From the NCBI GenBank assembly GCA_934047225.1, contig OW203988.1, positions 372,001 through 436,000 of the forward strand: a stretch of 64,000 nucleotides of DNA. Direction: 5' to 3'. Both the position numbers and the translations under genes were made by a program. Of this stretch, positions 55,931 through 64,000 are shown piece by piece; the stretch's first letter is position 1; each line of letters opens with the position of its first letter. A model generated the notes under the pieces. That model ran no database searches, had not been told where the DNA came from, and worked only from the letters and a program-made list of their open reading frames with translations. The DNA comes from Ypsolopha sequella. Lineage: Eukaryota > Arthropoda > Insecta > Lepidoptera > Ypsolophidae.

Positions 55931-56728
55931 TGATGACGCGACGCCACACACACACTCTGACACTGATGACGCGACGCCACACACACACTCTGACACTGAT
56001 GACGCGACGCCACACACACACTCTGACACTGACGACGCGACGCCACACACACACTCTGACACTGACGACGCGACGCCACACACACACTCTGACACTGACG
56101 ACGCGACGCCACACACACACTCTGACACTGACGACGCGACGCCACACACACACTCTGACACTGACGACGCGACGCCACACACACACTCTGACACTGACGA
56201 CGCGACGCCACACACACACTCTGACACTGACGACGCGACGCCACACACACACTCTGACACTGACGACGCGACGCCACACACACACTCTGACACTGACGAC
56301 GCGACGCCACACACACACTCTGACACTGACGACGCGACGCCACACACACACTCTGACACTGACGACGCGACGCCACACACACACTCTGACACTGACGACG
56401 CGACGCCACACACACGCTCTGACACTGATGACGCGACGCCACACACACACTCTGACACTGACGACGCGACGCCACACACACACTCTGACACTGACGACGC
56501 GACGCCACACACACACTCTGACACTGACGACGCGACGCCACACACACACTCTGACACTGACGACGCGACGCCACACACACACTCTGACACTGATGACGCG
56601 ACGCCACACACACACTCTGACACTGATGACGCGACGCCACACACACACTCTGACACTGACGACGCGACGCCACACACACACTCTGACACTGACGACGCGA
56701 CGCCACACACACACTCTGACACTGACGA
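55931..56728. repeat. 33-bp tandem array, 24 copies
   Basis: gacgacgcgacgccacacac plus acactctgacact is repeated at 33 bp, with gatgac variants clustered at both ends. Multiple-of-three length leaves four frames open across both strands; none is supported as a gene. The repeat has strong GT/CA bias. Confidence 0.97.
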
Positions 56729-58615
56729 TGTCGACGTACGTATCTGCATCTATTCAATAATATTAAAGATGTCGGTGGCTTCAGTTTTCTCTATTGTTTT
56801 CACTCCATGTATATGTAAATAAACGTTTACTTTCCATTGTAGCTGCTAAATGCGGGATGAAAAATAATAAATACAAAAGAATGCTTGTTTAAATAAGTCG
56901 AATATTAGCTCCACTCGTAGATATAAAATACGAACCTGTCTATAAACAATGCAAAGTGAAAGTCGCAACATTAACGACTGAAACTGAAGTCACTGAAAGT
57001 GCGTGAAGTATTTGTGTCGTCGTCGCAATAAATATACATCTTTATTGTCTTCGAGAAGTTAATTAACTCGCTGTAAAATTGAAAAAGTGTTGCCGCAGGC
57101 GATCACACGCACCACTACAATGTGTGTATACGATCACACGCACCACAATGTGTGTATATGATCACTTTATCGTTGTAATAGTAATAAATAAACGGCGCAT
57201 GAAACATGCGCTCGCGCCTCCCGCTACATAATTTAGCCAGAATTGCACCCGAATTTGTAAACAGACATCGAGCGAGCTCAATAAATATAACTGCAAATGA
57301 ACTGACTATCTTTTATTTCTGTACGCTAGTTTATGTTTAGTTAATTTTATCAGTAAAGCATCTCAAGAGAAAAGCGTGACGAGCAGCAGGCGAGCGGGGC
57401 GGCGCGCGGGGCGGCGCGCGGGTGGCGGACGCGAGCGGTGGAAGGGCGGGGCGGCGCGGGCGGCGGACGCTAGGAATGTCTTTCAGAAACATTATAGTTT
57501 TAAAAGCTCCGGTCATAAAGAGGTAGTTAATTTTGCTGGTACACGAATCCGTCCGCCCCGCGGTCCAATATTTAGATAAACAATGCGTCGTGCTACTAAA
57601 ATAGCGCCATTAGCTCCACCGATGTTTGTAAACATGCGACACAAGGAAATAGACAAAATCTGTTTAATTGTCACCTCTACCCCGCACCCCGCACCCCGCA
57701 CCCCGCACACCGCCCGTTCCCGCTACAACAATACAACATAAATCTCCTCCATCTATCACGGGCGCGACACACTTAGGGCACGACGCTTTTAGCCGCAGTT
57801 TGTTGAGACAAACAATAAACGAAGCACTCGACTCGACTTGTCAACTCACTCACGTTAAATTTGTCACACTCGTTAATTTACACTAATGAATCGTTAATGA
57901 CGCCATGAAATTATGCATAACTGACTGAAATTTGAGCTTGAACATTCAACATGAGAACCTGGATAAAATACATCGTAAAACTGATCGCGTTTAAGTTTAC
58001 AGGCGTTAGTCGAATTAACAAATGTCAGGAAGTTAGCAGACGTCGTGTCGCTATCGAGTTTCATATAAATCACGAGTGTGACTCCACATCACATCACGTG
58101 GAGCCGAGTGACGTCACACGGGGCCCCTGGGGAACCACCGGCTGCTAATTGATACGTAAGCTCGGCGATAGAGAGCTCGTTACTGGTTTGTTTACCGCTC
58201 CTTGATAGACGCAGGAGGAAGCGAGTCGCCCCAGGGACCCTCCGCATTACGTATGCACGCCGCGCCGCCCGCTACACGCCGCACACCGCGGCGATGCGAG
58301 GGGTGGTTGACGACACGGGGGGTGACAAACATCTGCGATATTAAGCGATTAACCGACCTCAGTATCGGTTCCTGAGGACACTTCCCGAATGTGTAAGTAT
58401 TTGATGCAAATGTGCCGCCGGGTGCTGAGCAATAAGGGTCATTCCATAGAATTGAAGAAAAACAATAAAGATACCTCTAAATCATTGTAATTAAAGATAC
58501 TTGAGAGGTGTAAGTGACCGCTTATTATTAGTATCTATTTTCTTGACAAATACTATAAAAAGAATAAAACCAGCTAGATCCACCAAGGCAAACTTGTTTT
58601 TTTTTTTTAATTCCA
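56729..58615. other. Non-coding stretch with GC-rich islands
   Basis: GC-rich direct repeats (gcggggcggcgcgcgg) lie at 57393-57470, a (ccccgca)n run at 57679-57705, and CpG-rich sequence at 58090-58320. A small duplication (gatcacacgcaccac at 57101 and 57131) is present. No coding exon was recognised; a CpG-rich promoter cannot be excluded. Confidence 0.4.
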
Positions 58616-58617
58616 CC

Positions 58618-61020
58618 CATCCATCCATCAGCCCGTATTCGTCCACTGCTGGACATAGGCCTCCCCCATATTACGCGACTCTTGAGACCAGGTCTCAGCG
58701 CCGTACGTCATCACTGGAAGGACGCACTGGTTGTAAACTTTAGCCTTTAAGCACTGCGGTATTGGTGACGTAAATATGTGACGCAACTTCCCGAATGCTG
58801 CCCACCCCAAGCTTATTCTTCTGTCAGCCTCAGAGTTGAAATTGTTTTTACCCAGGTAAACATATTTTTGAACAACTTCGATGCTGACATTGTCGACGGT
58901 TACTGGCCTCGCTGAGACGTGGTCTCTTACCAAAGGCTTGATCCACCGATTTAAGGTCGCTCAACGAGCTATGGAGCGTGCTATGCTTAGGATATCTCTG
59001 ATGGATAAAATCCGAACCAAAAATATCCGTCGGAGATCGATGGTGACCGGCATAGCCTGCCGAATCAGTAAGTTGAAGTGGCAGTGGACTGGCCATATCT
59101 TTCGCTGACGTGATAACCGTTGGGGCCGTAAGGCATTGGAATGGAGACCACGTAAAGCAAAGCGCAGCGTAGGCCACCCTCGTGCCCACTGGACTGACGA
59201 TCTGAAGAACGTTGTGGGTGGCGGCTGGATGAGGATGACTGAGGACCGCCAAGAGTGGCGTAATATGTGGGAGGCCTATGGCCAGCAGTGGATGAATACG
59301 GGCTGATGGATGGATGGATGGAATGGCCTTTGGATGACACGACAGTTGAACACGACTTTAGTCTTATCTAAGTTCATCCACAGGCCCACTCGTCTGGAAG
59401 AATCATTTAGGCTGCGCATCATTTCCTCCAGTTCTTGCAGCGATTCCGCCAAGATGACTATGTCATCGGCAAAGCAAAGATGTGAAATGTACTCTCCGTT
59501 CACATTTATGCCTCGACCATGCCAGTCCAGTATTTTAAAGACGTCCTCCAGCGCGGCGGTAAACAGTTTTGGGGAAATAACATCCCCCTGTCTCACGCCA
59601 CGCTCAAGGCGTATCGGTCTTGTTAGTACACCCTGTACTTGGACGGACATGGAAGCGGAGTTATACAGACATTTCAGAATCTCTACGTAACGCCAGTTAG
59701 CTTGGCATCGCTGCAAGGACAGCAGAACAGACCAAGTTTCAATGGAGTCGAAGGCTTTCTCGTAGTCCACAAACGCTAGACATAAACGCTGATTATAGTC
59801 TTGTGTTTTCTGTATGATCTGTGTGGTGTTATCTATGAATTGTCACTTTAGAACGTCTGAGACCGAGAACGATAAACATGTCATTTGAATTTTAGTTATT
59901 TATTTTACTACATTTTGCCTTAGCGTGTGGATGTGGTCCACGGTGCTGTAGTCTTTTCGAAACCCAGCCTGCTCTGGAGGTTGGAAGTTGTCGAATCGTT
60001 GGGCGAGACGATTTGTGATAACTCTTGAGAAAAGCTTGTAGGTGTGGCTCAGGAACGCGATTGGCCTATAGTTCTTCAGTAGCATTTTGCCCCCTTTCTT
60101 GAAGAACAAAATTACCAGGCTTCTGCTCCACTCCTTTGGCATAGTTCCGTTGCGAATGACGGCATTAAAGAGGTCCTGTAGCTGTCTGAGTATAGGGTAA
60201 CCTTTCAGGAGTTCGGTTGTGATGCCATCTTCACCTGGCGCCTTGTTGTTTTTTAGCTGCTCAAGAGCTATCCTAATTACGCCCATTTTGACATCCGGGA
60301 GTTCATCGGTGTAATGGCGGATCAAAGGTGCACCTTTGTCGTCCTGATCGCGGGCAGTTGGCTTGGGAGCGTGTGAAGAATATAGGAGCCAATAGAGATT
60401 ATCGATTTTAGTGAGAATTTCTGGCCTAGAGGTAAGAGTTCTACTGTCAGATGTCTTCAACTTCGTCAGATTAGTCCTTCCCAACAGCTGGGCAAAAACT
60501 TTTGAGCGTTTGTTTCACTCAATCGCTGCTTTAATGATGCAAGTGTTATGTTGGCGCCGGTCAAAACGAATTTGAATTTTAACGCGCTTATTAAGAAGGG
60601 GGTAATCTGCCGAATCTGAAGACATTTCCCGTCTTTGCCTCATCAGGTCCAAAGTTCCGCTTGAAATCTTTGACTCCTTATTCTTTCGCTCTGGCTTAAA
60701 ATAAGCCCTGCCAACTTCGCGCACGACATTCTTGAAATTGTTAGCAAGCTGGTCGACGTCCTCAGTGGTTTCCAACGGGGCAAATCGGTTCTAAAGTTCC
60801 ATTTGGAATTTCTCGGATCCCGCAGCAGTTTGACGCAGAGAAGGATGGAGCGTAGACTTTATCAGACGGTTTCTTTCCAGCTATAAGTCTATATTCAAGA
60901 TGCTTCGGACAAGTCGATGATCGCTACCGGTACTAAACCTATTGATCACGGAGACATCTTGGAATATGTTGTCAGATGGCACGACCAGCAGGTACCCGGT
61001 CTTTCCACCGGTCGTACCAC
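58618..61020 (-). mobile_element. RTE-type LINE, rearranged and decayed
   Basis: The minus strand, from 61020, shows the end of the endonuclease (STGSDHRLVRSILNID near 60930), the linker 60775-60515, the RT start 60484-59903 (APGEDGITTELLKG, NYRPIAFLSHTYKLFSR) and the RT palm 59820-59345 (LAFVDYEKAFDS, GVRQGDVISPKLFTA, catalytic FADD intact near 59470). The C-terminal part is rearranged: 58925-59320 is inverted onto the + strand and 58618-58933 is on the minus strand. An extra ~65 bp at about 59838-59900 interrupts the RT. Frameshifts (60485-60515) and these breaks make it inactive. Confidence 0.88.
58925..59320 (+). pseudogene. Inverted C-terminal segment of the RTE-type LINE
   Basis: The + strand encodes LTKGLIHRFKVAQRAMERAM, RISKLKWQWTGHIFR, LEWRPRKAKRSVGHPRAHW and a C-terminal EAYGQQWMNTG stop followed by (gatg)n. 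This is the normal C-terminus of the element, but opposite in strand to the RT upstream of it. Confidence 0.88.
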
Positions 61021-61670
61021 TGAACAAAATAAAACTAAACAGTGACCTAATTGTAACCTAATAGTTGTTAAAAGGTTCTGAAGAAAACTTCGAGGTACAA
61101 TACAATTAAGTTTATTTAATTTTATCAAAACACAAACTAACATTCACAAGATAAGGAAAGATGTTAACAGAAAAATTTATCTTTGTTACCAGTGTTTGGC
61201 CAAGACCTTCATTTGGCAATTCTCTGCCAAGACATTACTACGACCTTCCGTACCTTAAAATTGTTGTGTTAAGAGCCGCCTTAACATCCGGAGTAATATT
61301 ACATCGGTATTAGTAATGCCAAGACATAAATAAACATTAAAGTGACAACTAGGTGGAATTGTTTCCACCTAATCCACTGGTAACTAAATTACTTGGAATC
61401 TTGTGAAGATTACATTAAAAAAAAAACTTTAAAAGAAACAAAAACTTGTAAACAAACAAGGGAAACAATTCCCTAAATAAAATCTAGCTCAGGGGAGCCG
61501 TAGATCCTACAACAATAAATATTTGTCGAACATACTCTTAAAACCAAATCGTCTGGTACACCATTCAGTTCTACCAGGAAAGAAAAAAAATAATACAGAA
61601 CATTAAATTTTACAGTTTGGGTTATTCGGCGAAACAGGAAGAAAATTTAACCTTTAATACTAAAAGGACA
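61021..61670. other. Non-coding stretch
   Basis: AT-rich, no gene. tggccaagaccttcatttgg near 61198 and cgccttaacatccggagtaa near 61276 look like decayed LTR-type sequence but cannot be assigned. Confidence 0.35.
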
Positions 61671-61671
61671 G

Positions 61672-61818
61672 TAGGTGTCGATTGGGCATTCTAAAACAGT
61701 CATTCGTTTAAACACCTTCACTTCACTCCGAGCTCCGCTCCGCTCCGCTCCGCTACGCTCACTCGGAGTGAAGTGAAGTTGTTTAAACGAAAATCTGTTT
61801 TAGAATGTCCAATCGACA
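61672..61818. mobile_element. ~147-bp hairpin element with a ctccg loop
   Basis: Arms gattgggcattctaaaacag...cttcacttcactccgag and the inverse enclose ctccgctccgctccgctccg. The right arm plus flank is repeated at 62098-62215. Confidence 0.85.
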
Positions 61819-62097
61819 AAGCTTTAGAACAGAATCCATGACGATAAAACCGACTCTTTCATCATGTTATATCTAGAACTCTGCGTTGTACGTTCCGTAA
61901 TGCACGACAGCAGAATCAAACCTTACAAATCTTACAATTAATTTAAAATTAGCTCTCGCTATCGCAGTAGGAAAATAAAAACACCTGTCGATAATTTTTA
62001 TAGTCATTGCATGTTTAGCGTTTATTTATTCACAAGAACATGGAGTTTGTGAAGCAACCATTAACACTGCAACTTGAAAATATTTGTCCTAGGACAA

Positions 62098-62280
62098 ATA
62101 GCTCCGCTCCGCTACGCTCACTCGGAGTGAAGTGAAGTTGTTTAAACGAAAATCTGTTTTAGAATGTCCAATCGACAAAGCTTTAGAACAGAATCCATGA
62201 CGATAAAACACGTTAAAAACTAACTCTTTCACTCTCTCGGAGTGGAGTGTAGTTGTTTAAGAGTCGGAGTTCCGAGATTG
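62098..62280. repeat. Second copy of the hairpin right arm
   Basis: agctccgctccgctacgctc through tagaacagaatccatgacga repeats 61745-61850 almost exactly. A further diverged ctctcggagtggagtg copy follows at 62238. Confidence 0.8.
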
Positions 62281-62283
62281 GGC

Positions 62284-62678
62284 AAAACAGGGTTCGGGGT
62301 TATGGCTTTTTTAAGATAGTAAAATATTAATTTCTGAACTAAATAAATACCACTTGTTACCTTACAAGATGAAGTACAGGTTCATTAAAAAAAATCTTGG
62401 CACTAATGTATAGTAACTTCAGAAAAAAAAAAAAAAACAGGATTTTCAAGTTCAGGTTACACCCGTAGCGCTGTAATGCTATTCAATAGATTTTCTTGAA
62501 ATTCCTGTTTTTTTTTTTTTTTTTTTTTTTTTTTATCTGTAGTTACTATACATTATTGCCGTGATTTTTTTAATGAACCTGCACTTCATCTTGTAAGGTA
62601 ACAAGTGGTATTTATTTTGTTCAGAAATTAATATTTTACTATCTTAAAAAAGCCATAACCCCGAACCCTGTTTTGTCT
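62284..62678. mobile_element. ~395-bp palindromic (foldback) element
   Basis: The left arm begins aacagggttcggggttatgg and the right arm ends with its inverse ccataaccccgaaccctgtt. Arms of about 150 bp pair through ttaccttacaagatgaagt / acttcatcttgtaaggtaa. The centre has A15 and T26 runs facing each other. A fragment is at 48066-48110. Confidence 0.88.
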
Positions 62679-62859
62679 TAAAAAGTCATAACCCCGAATC
62701 TCGGAACACCGACCCTTAAACGAAACCTGTTTTAGAATGTTCAATCGAGAAAGCTTTAGAACAGAACAGGATGTAAAAAAAATATCTAATCGATGATAAC
62801 TAAATATGATTTAGAACACAACAGAAAATAAAAAACTTACTCGTTAATTATGACTCACC

Positions 62860-63665
62860 TCCAGCTGTTTCTTGACTCTATTGATGTTTATATAGAAATT
62901 GAATCACAAACTACTAATCATATGAGGTAATTAATTAAGTACGTATTACATCTAAGAATTTAATTTTTCTTTAGTTGTAAAAAAAGTGGATCCTCTTCCA
63001 CCGCAGTGGTGGTTGGTTGAGGTCTTTTTCTAGCTTACCAAAGAAAATTATACTCAGACAACAATACTGACTTAATAAATTTGAGAAAATTAGTAGAATA
63101 AGTTCATGTCACTCGAAGTAAGACACATATTTCATGATCTTCGACTTTGTTGGCTGAGGTCTTTTAGCTAGTCTAAACTGGATCCTCGTCTAGCACCCGC
63201 TAGCTGGTTGAGGCTTTAGGTAACCAAAAGTGGGTCCCCACAAAGGAAAACCTTGTGTCAATCGAAGACGTGTACTTACGCTATTAATTGTCAGATAAGT
63301 TTCTTGACTCTATCAATACTCACAAACATTTTTAAATTTAATTAAGCACGTATCACATCCGAGAATAGGTTACTGAAGCTAAAAAAAGTTGGATCCCCTT
63401 CCACAGTAGAGGTGGTTGGTTGAGGCCTTTTTTTAGCTTATCAGAATAATATATACTCAGACAACAATACTGTCTTAATAAGAGTTCATGTCACTCAAAG
63501 TACTAGACACATATTTCAAGATCTTCAACTTAGTTGGCTGGGGTCTTTTAGATAGTTTAAAGTGGATCCTCGTCTAGCACCCGCTAGCTGGTTGAGGCTT
63601 TAGCTAACCAAAAGTGGGTCCCCACAAAGGAAAACCTTGTGTCATTCCCGGACATGAACTTACGC
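62860..63665. repeat. Tandem duplication of ~400 bp (diverged)
   Basis: 62870-63285 and 63295-63665 share tgtttcttgactctat-like starts, ggtggttggttgagg, atcctcgtctagcacccgct and gtgggtccccacaaaggaaa, in the same order. Both are non-coding; they could be LTR or satellite relics. Confidence 0.8.
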
Positions 63666-64000
63666 TATACATTTTCACATAAAAATAAACCACCGTCTTG
63701 TTCACTAGAGCATTACAAAGTAACAAGTTTAATCAGTGTTACCGTTTTACAAGATTTAAAGTCTCCAGACCATTTTAACAATTCCGTTAGATATGGAAAA
63801 AAAAAGTATTTGCTAAAAATCCGCTGAATGTCGTTTAACTATTTTGTATCAACCAATAATATTATTCTTGTTATTTTTTTAGTCATCTGGTGTATTTAAG
63901 TTTATTTTTATTTAATAATTCATCAATGTATAAATAACAAATATTAAAAGACGTACATATTATGTAGTAGACAGACAGACCTTAATTAATTTTCCAGTTA
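63666..64000. other. AT-rich end of window
   Basis: No gene recognised; a 62-codon frame at 63639-63827 has no support. Confidence 0.4.

Noticed and set aside
55732..56760. Four long overlapping frames (263-341 codons)
   Set aside because: By-products of the 33-bp array.
57376..57579. Arg/Ala/Gly-rich frame as a host exon
   Set aside because: Composition follows GC-rich direct repeats; no splice sites or conserved motif.
62400..62540. Facing A and T runs as a SINE or retrogene poly(A) pair
   Set aside because: They sit symmetrically inside a palindrome and are better explained as one inverted A-run.
1..64000. tRNA, rRNA or other structured RNA genes
   Set aside because: None seen by eye; hairpins found are all explained by MITEs, Helitron ends or palindromic elements.

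Overview
The window is insect nuclear DNA, almost certainly from a moth or butterfly. It has spliced genes with GT/AG introns, an AT-rich background, Helitrons with the ctagcttttgcccgcgg-type terminus common in Lepidoptera, several non-LTR retrotransposon families, and an extreme load of tandem repeats.

The one recognisable host gene is vestigial (vg), on the + strand, which encodes the wing-selector cofactor that binds Scalloped. Three coding exons join in frame: the TONDU/Scalloped-interaction exon (16795-16971), a Gly/Ala/Tyr/His-rich exon (32077-32406) and a short terminal exon ending at a stop (50209-50258). A probable 3'UTR follows, to a poly(A) signal at 51505. The N-terminal exon(s) are not in view. 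The two introns are 15.1 kb and 17.8 kb and are packed with transposons and satellites.

Layout. 1-2.3 kb: 44-bp and 57-bp arrays. 3.1-4.9 kb: a foldback element. 6.2-7 kb: a Helitron end and an RTE-type 3' end. 7.5-16.6 kb: a large inverted-repeat pair bracketed by two THAP exons and holding a decayed LINE that is itself split by a 2.0-kb Helitron. 16.8-32.4 kb: vg TONDU exon, intron and next exon. That intron holds a TE-associated protein relic, LINE fragments, an apparently intact two-gene THAP-DDE/YqaJ transposon of ISL2EU type (23011-27404), MITEs, 36- and 54-bp arrays, a 5'-inverted LINE insertion and an 84-bp array. 32.4-50.2 kb: second vg intron with LINE, Tc1 and RTE relics and the 110-, 53-, 10-, 58-, 24- and 33-bp arrays. 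50.2-51.5 kb: end of vg, with a dimeric 62-bp array in the probable 3'UTR. 52-57 kb: further arrays and a second foldback copy. 58.6-61 kb: a rearranged RTE-type LINE. 61.6-63.7 kb: nested palindromes and a 0.4-kb duplication.

The most striking observation is that the 84-bp array immediately before the second visible vg exon is made of copies of that exon's own splice junction: branch/pyrimidine region, AG acceptor and the first 14 exon bases. Fifteen decoy acceptors precede the real one. Each decoy would insert a stop five codons after the junction and give a Vg product that ends just after the TONDU domain.
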